From Comamonas sp. BIGb0152 (GTDB lineage: Bacteria; Pseudomonadota; Gammaproteobacteria; Burkholderiales; Burkholderiaceae_C), in contig NZ_JANUDY010000003.1 of the NCBI RefSeq assembly GCF_024809975.1, positions 186,001 to 250,000 of the forward strand: a stretch of DNA of 64,000 nt. The letters run 5' to 3'. Positions 22,852 to 31,079 of this stretch are shown here, piece after piece. The position numbers and the translations under genes were made by a program. How positions within the stretch are numbered: the first letter of the stretch is position 1; each line of letters begins with the position of its first letter. The notes beneath the pieces are model-generated. The model saw only the letters and a program-made list of their open reading frames with translations. It was not told where the DNA came from and searched no databases.

Positions 22852-23832
22852 TCAGTCGAGCTTCAGGTTCTGCTTCTTCACCACGTCCTTGTAGACATCG
22901 AACTCGGCCTTGATCTGCTCGGCGAACTGCTCGGGCGTATTGCCCACCACCAGCGAGCCGGTGTCTTCAATGCGCTTTTTCACCGCGGGGTCAGCCAGCA
23001 CCTTCTTGGTGGCAGCGTTGATGCGGTCCACGACTTCCTTGGGGACGCCCTTGGGCGCGAGGATGCCGTAGAAAGCCATGCGGTTCACAGGCTCCAGGCC
23101 CACTTCCTTGAAGGTAGGCACATTGGGCAACACGGCCAGGCGCTCAGGCGCGGCCACCACGATAGGCACCAGGCGGTTGTCCTTCACAAAAGGCAGGGTC
23201 GAGGGCAGGTTGTCCAGGATCATATTGACCTGGCCGGCCACCGTGTCGTTGAGCGCAGGGCCCGCACCGCGGTAGGCGATGTGCGTCATCTCGATGCCGG
23301 TGAGGCTCTTGTACAGCTCCATCAGCATGTGCTGGATGCCGCCGGTGCCCGAAGACGAGTAGGCGTACTTGTTGGGGTTCTTCTTGAGCTCGGCCTCGAA
23401 CTCCTTGTAGTTCTTGGCCGGGAACTTCGGGTTCACCGCAATGATGTTGGGCGTGGCCGCCACATTGATGATGGGCGTGAAGTCCTTGATCGGATCGTAG
23501 GAAATCTTGGGGTTGATCGCGGGGTTGGTCGCCACCGTGGAGACGGTGGCAATGCCCAGGGTGTAGCCATCGGCCGCAGCGCGCACCGTTTCCACCGCAC
23601 CGATGGTGCCGCCGGCACCGCCCTTGTTGTCCACCACCACAGGCTGGCCCAGCTCCTTGCCCAGGGGGTCGGCGATCACGCGCGCAATGATATCGGTGGT
23701 GCCGCCAGCTGCAAAAGGAACGATCAGGCGAATGGGCTTGTTAGGGTATTTTGTATCGGCCAGAGCGCCAGTGCTCAAGGTAGCTGCGGCAGCAGCGATC
23801 AAGGTCAGGCCCACGATAGAGCGACGTTGCAT
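22852..23832 (-). CDS. Periplasmic Bug-family (TctC) solute-binding protein
   Basis: A 326-residue extracytoplasmic receptor of the Bug family, which binds organic acids or related small molecules. The ATG at 23832 has GAGGAG in front and opens a signal peptide (QRRSIVGLTLIAAAAATLS...ALA). The family hallmarks follow: YPNKPIRLIVPFAAGGTTD, GQPVVVDNKGGAGG, and HIAYRGAGPALNDTVAGQV. The next gene upstream is a paralogue of very similar sequence. No TctA/TctB membrane genes are next to it, so it is an orphan receptor, as is common in Burkholderiales. Confidence 0.9.
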   Translation of the reverse strand: MQRRSIVGLTLIAAAAATLSTGALADTKYPNKPIRLIVPFAAGGTTDIIARVIADPLGKELGQPVVVDNKGGAGGTIGAVETVRAAADGYTLGIATVSTVATNPAINPKISYDPIKDFTPIINVAATPNIIAVNPKFPAKNYKEFEAELKKNPNKYAYSSSGTGGIQHMLMELYKSLTGIEMTHIAYRGAGPALNDTVAGQVNMILDNLPSTLPFVKDNRLVPIVVAAPERLAVLPNVPTFKEVGLEPVNRMAFYGILAPKGVPKEVVDRINAATKKVLADPAVKKRIEDTGSLVVGNTPEQFAEQIKAEFDVYKDVVKKQNLKLD

Positions 23833-23984
23833 GATGAATCTCCTCATTTGAAATGGTGCAGCCGCCATCGGCTTGCAGGCGGGTGACCCGCATGGCGCAC
23901 GGCCACGTAATGCTTTTTCAGCACAGCGCGTTTATACCGGATTAATTCGTCCGCAACCGTGCTGCAACCGCACAAAAAGCGCGT

Positions 23985-24006
23985 GATTTCCCTAGGATTT
24001 CCCTAG
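23985..24006. repeat. Tandem 11-bp repeat between the two Bug genes
   Basis: GATTTCCCTAG occurs twice with no gap. One-turn spacing places both copies on the same DNA face, about 150 bp upstream of the first Bug gene on the minus strand. It is a candidate activator or repressor site. Confidence 0.5.
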
Positions 24007-24049
24007 AAAAGCGCACGCGCTTTGAGGCAAGACAGCTTAAGCCTTGCAA

Positions 24050-25018
24050 TCAGTCCAGCTGGATACCCTGCTTGTCGACCACCGCCTTATAGGCCGCGTA
24101 TTCGTCCTTCATCTGCTGGGCAAAGACCTCGGGCGTGGTGCCCAGAATGTCAGAGCCCGTCTCTGCGATGCGCTTTTGCACATTCGGGTCTTCCAGCGCC
24201 TTTTTGGTGGCGGCATTGACCTTGTCCACAATCTCCTTGGGCAGGTTTTTGGGGCCGACGATGCCGTAATAGGCACTGCGGTTGACGACAGGAACACCCA
24301 CTTCGGTGAAGGTGGGAATGGACTCCAGGCCGGCCACCCGCTTAGGGGCCGCCACCACGATGGCGCGCAGGCGCTTGTCGCGGATAAAGGGGTAGGCCGA
24401 GGGCAGGTTGTCAAAAATCATGTTGACCTGGCCGGCCACGGTGTCGTTCAAAGCCGGGCCGCCGCCCCGGTAGGGAATGTGCACCACGTTCACGCCCGTT
24501 TCAGACTTGAGCATCTCCATCAGCAAGTGGGCAATGCTGCCGGTGCCAGGCGTGGCATACGAATACTTGCCGGGGTTCTTCTTGAGCTCGGCAATGAACT
24601 CCTGGTAATTGGTCGCAGGAAAGCTCGGGTGCACGGCAATCACATTGGGCGTGGCCGCCACATTGATGATGGGCGTGAAATCGCGCTGCACGTTGTAGGG
24701 CATCTTGGGGTTGACGGCCGGGTTGGTGGCCGTGGTCGACACCGTCGCAATACTCAAGGTGTAGCCATCGGGCTGGGCACGTGCCGCTTCGGCCGCACCC
24801 ACCGTGCCGCCGCCACCGCTTTTGTTGTCCACCACCACCGGCTGGCCCAGCGCCTTGGACAGCGGCTCCGAGATCACCCGGGCCACGATATCGGTGGTAC
24901 CACCTGCGGCAAAGGGCACGATCAGGCGGATGGGCTTGTTGGGATAGGGGTCAGCGGCCAGGGCAGCGCTGCTGCCCAGCGCCAGTGCCATGGCCAGGCA
25001 CAGTCGGCGGTTCATCAT
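24050..25018 (-). CDS. Periplasmic Bug-family (TctC) solute-binding protein, paralogue
   Basis: A 322-residue receptor with signal peptide NRRLCLAMALALGSSAALAA and the same hallmarks as its neighbour: YPNKPIRLIVPFAAGGTTD, GQPVVVDNKSGGGG and HIPYRGGGPALNDTVAGQV. The high similarity and tandem order suggest local duplication. Differences in the ligand loops cannot be interpreted by eye. A 217-bp gap with a tandem repeat separates the two, so they may be transcribed separately. Confidence 0.9.
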   Translation of the reverse strand: MMNRRLCLAMALALGSSAALAADPYPNKPIRLIVPFAAGGTTDIVARVISEPLSKALGQPVVVDNKSGGGGTVGAAEAARAQPDGYTLSIATVSTTATNPAVNPKMPYNVQRDFTPIINVAATPNVIAVHPSFPATNYQEFIAELKKNPGKYSYATPGTGSIAHLLMEMLKSETGVNVVHIPYRGGGPALNDTVAGQVNMIFDNLPSAYPFIRDKRLRAIVVAAPKRVAGLESIPTFTEVGVPVVNRSAYYGIVGPKNLPKEIVDKVNAATKKALEDPNVQKRIAETGSDILGTTPEVFAQQMKDEYAAYKAVVDKQGIQLD

Positions 25019-25248
25019 GGTGGAGGTCTCCTCGGAATCAGGGGTGCGGGCTGGGGCCCGCCTTCATGTAGCGCCCATGCTAGCGGGGTTGGCTGCCGGT
25101 TCTGCCCCAAACCGCGTTGCGGATGGCCCGTGTTTTCCCGTACCAGTGCCAGCGCTAGCGCAATCGGCAACTGCTTTGGCAGAGCTTGCACCCCCAGAAC
25201 GGCTTACCGCGGCGACAGCGAACCGGCCGCGCGCTATGCCCTTCCGCT

Positions 25249-26178
25249 ATGCTTGCGCCGGTGAACTACGCCCAACTGCTTTTCCCCGACTTCTCGCTCA
25301 TCCTGATTGGCTATCTGGTCTGCCGCTACACGGCACTGAACCGCGCCATCTGGCAGCCGGTGGAGAGCCTGGTGTACTACTTTCTCTTCCCCACCCTGCT
25401 GTTCTATTCGATCATCAGGAGCCCCATTGATTGGCAAGGCACCTCCAACCTGATGCTGGCCGGTGTGGCCACAGGCCTGGTCGCCATTGCGCTGACCTAC
25501 ACCTTGCCGCGCTGGCCCTGGCTGGGTAAACGGGTGGACAGCCGCGACGCTGCCGCCAGCGCCCAGATCGCATTTCGCTTCAACTCCTTCATCGGCCTGG
25601 CGCTGGCCGACCGGCTGGCTGGCCCCCAAGGCCTGCAGCTGATATCGGTGCTGATTGGGGTCTGCGTGCCCATGTTCAACATCGCCGCGGTCTACCCAAT
25701 GGCCAAGGGCTCGCAAAGCGGCTTTATGCGCGAGCTGCTGCGCAACCCGCTGATTGTGGCCACCCTCACCGCGCTGGTCTGCAACCTGCTGGGCCTGCGT
25801 CTGCCCGCCATCGTCGAGCCCACTGTCGCCCGCATCGGCCAAGCCTCCATCGTGCTGGGCCTGATGTCGGCGGGCGCTGGCATGCAGCTGGGGCTGCTGG
25901 CGCGCGGCAAACTGCTCAGCGGCTCAGTGCTGGCGATTCGCCACTTTGTCACGCCGCTGATTGCGCTGTGCATGGCGCACTGGCTGGCACTGTCTGCCCA
26001 GCAGGCCTCCATCCTGCTGATCTTCTCCGCCCTGCCCACCGCCTCCACCTGCTATGTGCTGGCTGCCCGCATGGGTTACAACGGCGCCTATGTGGCCGGG
26101 CTGGTGACCTTGTCCACCATCTGCGGGGTGGCCAGCCTGCCGTTTGCGCTCAGCCTGCTGGGCTGGTGGCCGGTTTAG
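25249..26178 (+). CDS. AEC-family transporter (auxin efflux carrier type)
   Basis: A 309-residue inner-membrane protein with about ten hydrophobic segments in two halves. It opens with YAQLLFPDFSLILIGYLVCR and has SLVYYFLFPTLLFYSI, the usual N-terminal half of AEC permeases. NPLIVATLTALVCNLLGLRLP and LIFSALPTASTCYVLAARMG are matching second-half motifs. Bacterial members export or import small organic acids such as malonate or malate. It is divergent from the Bug receptor, which hints at organic-acid traffic, but the substrate is unknown. The ATG at 25249 is preferred by homologue length; no strong ribosome binding site is visible. Confidence 0.85.
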   Translation: MLAPVNYAQLLFPDFSLILIGYLVCRYTALNRAIWQPVESLVYYFLFPTLLFYSIIRSPIDWQGTSNLMLAGVATGLVAIALTYTLPRWPWLGKRVDSRDAAASAQIAFRFNSFIGLALADRLAGPQGLQLISVLIGVCVPMFNIAAVYPMAKGSQSGFMRELLRNPLIVATLTALVCNLLGLRLPAIVEPTVARIGQASIVLGLMSAGAGMQLGLLARGKLLSGSVLAIRHFVTPLIALCMAHWLALSAQQASILLIFSALPTASTCYVLAARMGYNGAYVAGLVTLSTICGVASLPFALSLLGWWPV

Positions 26179-26210
26179 ACCTTCACATTTATCGGTTAGG
26201 CTTTGGCGCT

Positions 26211-26885
26211 ATGGAGAAAAACTTCAACCCATCCCGCCGCCATAGCATTCAGCGCCTGGCCCTCCTCCCCCTCTTGGGCCTGGCCGGAGCCGGGCTTGCC
26301 GCCTGCGGCAAAAAGGCCACGCTCGCCAATGCCCTGCCCTCAGGCACCACCGTCCTGGCCTTGGGCGATTCGCTCACCCAAGGTGTCGGTGCCAGCGCCG
26401 CGCAGTCCTACCCCCAGCTGCTGGCCGAGCACACTGGCTGGAACGTCATCAATGCCGGTATCTCGGGCGAGACCAGCCGCCAGATTGCGCAGCGCCTGCC
26501 GCAGCTGTTGGAGGCACACCACCCATCCCTGGTGATTGTTTGCGCCGGTGGCAACGACTGGCTGCGCCGCCAAAGCGCGCAAGCGGCCCAGGCTGAGATC
26601 GCCGGCATGCTGCAGCGCTGCAAGACACAGGGCATTCCCGTCTTGCTGGTCGCCGTGCCCGAGTTCAGCATGGCAGCAGCACTGACCGGCCGCGTGCAGG
26701 ACCACCCCATCTACGCGGCCCTGGCCAAAGACGAGCAGGTGCCCTTGCTCGCCGGGGCATGGAGCGAGGTGCTGGGGAATGACACCATGCGCGCCGATCA
26801 GGTACACGCCAATGCCGCAGGCTACGCACGCTTTACCGAATTGCTGGTGGCACAGCTGAAAGCCTCGGGCTTTCTCAGCGCTTAA
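26211..26885 (+). CDS. SGNH/GDSL-family lipoprotein esterase (TesA-like)
   Basis: A 224-residue hydrolase. The signal peptide ends in the lipobox LAAC at 29-32, so it is probably a lipid-anchored periplasmic protein. Block I GDSLTQG puts the nucleophile Ser at 54; block II is INAGISGET; block III GGNDWL; block V has the Asp-x-x-His pair in ADQVHANAAGY. This matches the TesA/arylesterase group (thioesterase I, lysophospholipase L1). TesA itself is soluble in the periplasm, so lipid anchoring is a small difference. It starts 32 bp after the AEC gene and may share its transcript. Confidence 0.88.
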   Translation: MEKNFNPSRRHSIQRLALLPLLGLAGAGLAACGKKATLANALPSGTTVLALGDSLTQGVGASAAQSYPQLLAEHTGWNVINAGISGETSRQIAQRLPQLLEAHHPSLVIVCAGGNDWLRRQSAQAAQAEIAGMLQRCKTQGIPVLLVAVPEFSMAAALTGRVQDHPIYAALAKDEQVPLLAGAWSEVLGNDTMRADQVHANAAGYARFTELLVAQLKASGFLSA

Positions 26886-26945
26886 AGATCGGCGTCAGCG
26901 TCCGTGCGCGCATGCCCCTGTGCGCACGTGCACCATTGCGCAAAA

Positions 26946-28028
26946 CTACGCACGGCGCTGGCCCAGCCCCCATTCCACATGCTCGCGCACCACGGCGCTG
27001 TCGTGGCTGGCGCGGCTTTGCAGCGCCTGGGCGTAGCGCGCATCGCCCGTCTGGCGCCAGGCATTGCCCAGGGCCACAGCAATATTGCGCAGCCAGCGTG
27101 CATGGCCGATACGGCGTATGGGGCTGCCTTCGGTGATGCGCAAAAATGTGGCCTCATCCCAGGCAAACAGATGGGGCAGTTGCTGGTCCATCAGCGCGCC
27201 CCGGGCATCAAAATCTGGCAGCGCGGCGCGCTGGGCAAACTTGTTCCAGGGGCAGGTGAGCTGGCAGTCATCGCAGCCGTAGATGCGGTTGCCCATGGGC
27301 GCGCGGAACTCCTCGGGGATGGGGCCATCGAGCTCGATCGTCAGGTACGAGATGCAGCGGCGCGCATCCACCGATTGCGGCGCCACGATGGCCGCCGTGG
27401 GACAGGCATCGATGCAAGCCGTGCACTGGCCGCAATGCGCGGTCACCGGCGCGGTCGCAGGCAAGGCGATGTTGACAAAGATCTCGCCGAGAAAAAACAT
27501 CGAGCCGGCATCGCGGCTCAGCACCAAGGTGTGCTTGCCCCGCCAGCCCTGGCCACTGCGGCTGGCCAATTCCGCTTCCAGTACCGGTGCCGAATCGGTG
27601 AACGCGCGGTGCGCCAGGTTGTGTTCGCCAAGCGCTGCATCGATGCGCTCGGCCAACTTTTGCAGGCGGTTGCGCAGCACCTTGTGGTAGTCACGCCCCC
27701 GGGCATACACGCTGACCACGCCTTCGCCAGGCCGGGCGTGGCGCTCCCACTCCAGCCGCTGCCAATCGGCAGGGGTGTTTTGCGGCAGATAATCCATGCG
27801 TGCTGTAATCACGCTGAGCGTGCCGGGCACCAGCTCGGCCGGCCGGGCACGCTTGAGGCCATGGGCCTGCATGTACTGCATCTCGCCATGGAAACCTTTT
27901 TCCAGCCACTGCATCAATCCAGTTTCCGCCGTCGACAAATCCACGCCTGCCACGCCGATTTGGGAAAATCCCAGCTCCAGCGCCCAGTCGTTGATCTGTT
28001 GGATAAAAGTGGGATCAGCGGCGTCCAT
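26946..28028 (-). CDS. queG: Epoxyqueuosine reductase
   Basis: A 360-residue cobalamin- and iron-sulfur-dependent enzyme for the last step of queuosine synthesis in tRNA. Two [4Fe-4S] binding runs are visible: CGQCTACIDACP and YGCDDCQLTCPWN. The N-terminal B12-binding part contains SQIGVAGVDLS and SVYARGRDYHK; a HEAT-like C-terminal tail follows (IRRIGHARWLRNIAVALGN). The start at 28028 fits homologues; it is divergent from tsaE. A yhhQ-type queuosine-precursor transporter lies at the window end. Confidence 0.93.
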   Translation of the reverse strand: MDAADPTFIQQINDWALELGFSQIGVAGVDLSTAETGLMQWLEKGFHGEMQYMQAHGLKRARPAELVPGTLSVITARMDYLPQNTPADWQRLEWERHARPGEGVVSVYARGRDYHKVLRNRLQKLAERIDAALGEHNLAHRAFTDSAPVLEAELASRSGQGWRGKHTLVLSRDAGSMFFLGEIFVNIALPATAPVTAHCGQCTACIDACPTAAIVAPQSVDARRCISYLTIELDGPIPEEFRAPMGNRIYGCDDCQLTCPWNKFAQRAALPDFDARGALMDQQLPHLFAWDEATFLRITEGSPIRRIGHARWLRNIAVALGNAWRQTGDARYAQALQSRASHDSAVVREHVEWGLGQRRA

Positions 28029-28058
28029 GTGCTGCCATTGTAAAAAACCTGAGGGCCC

Positions 28059-28571
28059 GTGCGGCCCGGGAACGACATTTTGAACGCTACTGCCAGCCCC
28101 TCCTACCCCGCGCTCCACTGCGTCTGGAAAGACGAGCGCGATACGGAAGCATTCGCCGCGCGCCTGGCGGCACAAGCTGCGCTGGCGAATATTTACCTAA
28201 CTTTGCATGGTGATCTAGGCGCCGGCAAAACCACCTTGGTGCGCCACCTGCTGCGTGCGCTGGGCGTGCAAGGCCGCATCAAGAGTCCCACCTATGCGGT
28301 GGTCGAGCCCCATGAGGGCCGCGACTTTCCCATCTGGCACTTTGACTTCTACCGTTTCGACGACCCACGCGAGTGGGAGGACGCCGGGTTCCGGGATATT
28401 TTTGCCAGCCCCGGCCTGAAAGTGGCAGAATGGCCGCAGAAGGCTGCAGCGGTAACACCCATTGCCGATGTAGCTATCAGTATTGAAGCAATCAACGAAT
28501 CAGAACGCCAGGTGCATCTGCAGGCCTACACCCCGGCAGGGGCCTCCATCGTCCAAGGGTTTTCAGCGTGA
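28059..28571 (+). CDS. tsaE: tRNA threonylcarbamoyladenosine synthesis ATPase TsaE
   Basis: A 170-residue P-loop protein that works with TsaB and TsaD to form t6A37 in ANN-decoding tRNAs. Walker A GDLGAGKTTLVRH is at 51-63; KSPTYAVVEPH and the LGxFDFYR-like WHFDFYRFDD follow; the C-terminus has LKVAEWPQKA. No ATG is available early, so the start is GTG at 28059 or, with GGGA better spaced, TTG at 28080. Its stop overlaps the amiC start (GTGA), as in many proteobacteria. Confidence 0.92.
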   Translation: MRPGNDILNATASPSYPALHCVWKDERDTEAFAARLAAQAALANIYLTLHGDLGAGKTTLVRHLLRALGVQGRIKSPTYAVVEPHEGRDFPIWHFDFYRFDDPREWEDAGFRDIFASPGLKVAEWPQKAAAVTPIADVAISIEAINESERQVHLQAYTPAGASIVQGFSA

Positions 28572-30169
28572 GCGACACCCCGAAATATCTTCCAGCATCC
28601 GCTCTTTCCTCTTCCACTGAAGCCATGGCTGCCAGCCACCACGGCCTGTCGCGCCGCGATGTGCTGCGCGGTGGCAGCCTGGTGTTGCTGCTGGGCAGCA
28701 GCCATCTGGCTTTTGGCGCCAGCATTGTGGCCGTGCGGCTGTGGCCCTCCAAGGACTACACCCGGGTCACGATCGAGTCCGACACCCCCCTCAAGACCGA
28801 GCAGCGCTTTGTGCCCGAGCCCCCGCGCCTGGCCCTGGACATTGAAGGCATTGAACTCAATCCGGCGCTGCGCGAGCTGGTCGCCAAGGTGCGCTCGGAC
28901 GACCCCAATATCGCCGGCATCCGCGTGGGCCAGAACTCGCCCAACGTCGTGCGGCTGGTGATCGACCTCAAGCAAGAGGCCAAGCCCCAGGTCTTTACCT
29001 TGAAGCCCGTTGCGCCTTACCAGCACCGTCTGGTGCTGGACCTCTACCCCGCAAAACCCAGCGACCCGCTGGAGAGCCTGATCACCGAGCGCATGATGGA
29101 AAGCAGCCACAGCGCCGTGGCTGCAGCACCCAAACCGGCCCCCGGCCCCAGCCCCAGCGTAGCGCCATCGGTGGCCGCTGCCATGGCCGGAGACCCGCCC
29201 GCACCGGCTGCACTGGGCACCGTGGTCACGGCAGCAGCGCCCTCGGCGGCCGCCACCGCCCAGGCCGCTGATCCGCTGGCCGAGCTGATCGCCAAGAGCG
29301 GCAACCGCCCCGGCGTACCTGCGCCCGCGCCAGTCGCACCGCCACCCACCGTGGTGGCTGTTGCCCCTCCTCCACCGCCCCCCACGCCGCCTCCCCCGAG
29401 CCCACCGCCCGCACGCGGCCGTCCGGCATCGCGCACCGACCGGCTCATCATCGTGGCGCTCGACCCGGGCCACGGCGGCGAAGACCCCGGCGCCACCGGC
29501 CCGAACGGCACCCGCGAGAAAGACATCGTGCTCAAGATCGGCCATATGCTGCGCGAGCGCATCAACAACAGCAGCGTGGGCGGCAACCCCATGCGCGCGT
29601 TCATGACACGCGATGCCGACTTCTTTGTGCCGCTCAACACCCGGGTCGAGAAGGCCCGCCGTGTGCAGGCCGACCTGTTCATCAGCATCCATGCCGATGC
29701 CTTCACCAAGCCATCGGCCAACGGCGCCAGCGTGTTTGCGCTGAGCGAGCGCGGTGCCACCAGCTCAGCCGCACGCTGGCTGGCGAACAAGGAAAACCAG
29801 GCCGACATGGTCGGCGGCTTGAATGTCGCCGGCGTCGGCAGCACGGATGCCCATGTGCAGCGCGCACTGCTGGATATGAGCACCACCGCCCAGATCAATG
29901 ACAGCCTCAAACTCGGCACCCATGTGCTGGGGCAGCTGGGCCAGTTTGCCCGCCTGCACAAGCCCCGAGTGGAGCAAGCCGGTTTTGCCGTGCTCAAAGC
30001 GCCGGACATCCCCAGCGTGCTGATTGAGACCGCCTTTATCAGCAACCCCGAGGAAGAAGCCAAGCTGCGCAGTACCGCCTACCAGACCCAGCTGGCGGAC
30101 GCCATCATGCGCGGTATCCAGGCGTACTTCGCCAAGAACCCGCCACTGGCGCGCAACCGCTCGGTCTAA
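28568..30169 (+). CDS. amiC: N-acetylmuramoyl-L-alanine amidase AmiC, Tat-exported
   Basis: A 533-residue periplasmic cell-wall amidase that splits septal peptidoglycan during division. A twin-arginine signal (LSRRDVLRGGSLVLLLG, R29-R30) is followed by an AMIN septal-targeting domain (about 52-160). A long Ala/Pro-rich linker includes a nearly pure proline run, and the zinc amidase_3 domain starts at about 293. Zinc ligands are in ALDPGHGGEDPGA and SIHADAF, with the catalytic Glu in VLIETAFISN. The GTG start overlaps tsaE. Activity normally needs EnvC/NlpD-type activators, which are not in this window. Confidence 0.93.
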   Translation: MSDTPKYLPASALSSSTEAMAASHHGLSRRDVLRGGSLVLLLGSSHLAFGASIVAVRLWPSKDYTRVTIESDTPLKTEQRFVPEPPRLALDIEGIELNPALRELVAKVRSDDPNIAGIRVGQNSPNVVRLVIDLKQEAKPQVFTLKPVAPYQHRLVLDLYPAKPSDPLESLITERMMESSHSAVAAAPKPAPGPSPSVAPSVAAAMAGDPPAPAALGTVVTAAAPSAAATAQAADPLAELIAKSGNRPGVPAPAPVAPPPTVVAVAPPPPPPTPPPPSPPPARGRPASRTDRLIIVALDPGHGGEDPGATGPNGTREKDIVLKIGHMLRERINNSSVGGNPMRAFMTRDADFFVPLNTRVEKARRVQADLFISIHADAFTKPSANGASVFALSERGATSSAARWLANKENQADMVGGLNVAGVGSTDAHVQRALLDMSTTAQINDSLKLGTHVLGQLGQFARLHKPRVEQAGFAVLKAPDIPSVLIETAFISNPEEEAKLRSTAYQTQLADAIMRGIQAYFAKNPPLARNRSV

Positions 30170-30195
30170 GCCGTTACGCGGCTTTCCAGGCACAA

Positions 30196-30221
30196 AAAAG
30201 GGACCGCTTCGGCGGTCCCTT
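30196..30221 (-). terminator. Intrinsic terminator of dedA (convergent region)
   Basis: GGGACCGC and GCGGTCCC form the stem. On the minus strand it is followed by TTTTTTG, so it serves dedA best; on the plus strand it is followed only by TTCGTC after amiC. Confidence 0.8.
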
Positions 30222-30241
30222 CGTCATCGTGCAATCGCTGG

Positions 30242-30919
30242 TCAGGCCGTGCCAGCGGCCTTCTCGTTCTTGCCGGCACGCCAGGCGCCAAAGATGGCCA
30301 AGAGTCCGGGCACCAGGATCAGGCCCCAAATGATCTTCTCCAGATTGGCCTTGACCCAGGGCAGGTTGCCAAAGAAGTAGCCGGCCGCGCAGATGCCAAA
30401 CACCCAGATGGCCGCGCCAATCAGGTTGAAGGCCACGAACTTGGCACGGTTCATATTGGCCACACCCGCCACAAAGGGCGCAAAGGTGCGCACAAAGGGC
30501 ATAAAGCGCGCCAGGATGATGGTGATACCGCCATAGCGCTCATAGAAAGCATGGGCCTTGTCAAAAGCCTTGCGGTTGAACCAGCGCGAGTTCTCCCACT
30601 TGAACACCTTGGGCCCCAAATGGTGGCCGATCTGGTAATTGCACTGGTCGCCCAGGAAGGCCGCCACAAACAGCAAGCCAGTGGCCAGCGGGAAGCTCAT
30701 CAGCCCGGCGCCGCACATGGCGCCCACGATGAACAGCAGCGAATCGCCGGGCAAGAAGGGCATCACCACGACGCCGGTCTCCACAAACACGATCAAAAAC
30801 AGCAGCGCGTAGACCCACATGCCATAGGTCGTCACAAAGGCTTCCAGGTACTTGTCGACATGCAAGATGAAGTCGATCAAATGCATGCCTGCATCGATGA
30901 ACCAGCTGAAGAATTCCAA
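30242..30919 (-). CDS. DedA-family inner-membrane protein
   Basis: A 225-residue membrane protein of the SNARE-associated/DedA family, which acts in lipid flipping and membrane homeostasis. Signature parts are FVETGVVVMPFLPGDSLLF (with the essential acidic residue), FLGDQCNYQIGHHLG, and RFMPFVRTFAPFVAGVANM carrying the conserved arginines. Five to six hydrophobic segments are present. The C-terminus is Lys-rich. The length is normal. It is divergent from mutL. Confidence 0.92.
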   Translation of the reverse strand: MEFFSWFIDAGMHLIDFILHVDKYLEAFVTTYGMWVYALLFLIVFVETGVVVMPFLPGDSLLFIVGAMCGAGLMSFPLATGLLFVAAFLGDQCNYQIGHHLGPKVFKWENSRWFNRKAFDKAHAFYERYGGITIILARFMPFVRTFAPFVAGVANMNRAKFVAFNLIGAAIWVFGICAAGYFFGNLPWVKANLEKIIWGLILVPGLLAIFGAWRAGKNEKAAGTA

Positions 30920-31079
30920 AACACAACCTCTCTATACAAAAACCGCAGCAGCCCTGAGGCTCTGCGGCAAACCATCTTGTGCCCACAGCGGGCAGCCTGC
31001 CCGCCAGCAGCCATGGGGGCTGAAGTGGCGATTGCACACTTTACCGCGAATGCCAGGCGGCTTTGCCTAAAATCCCTCC

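Noticed and set aside
29300-29430. Proline-rich low-complexity stretch as a separate repeat feature
   Set aside because: It is an in-frame linker inside amiC between the AMIN and amidase domains.
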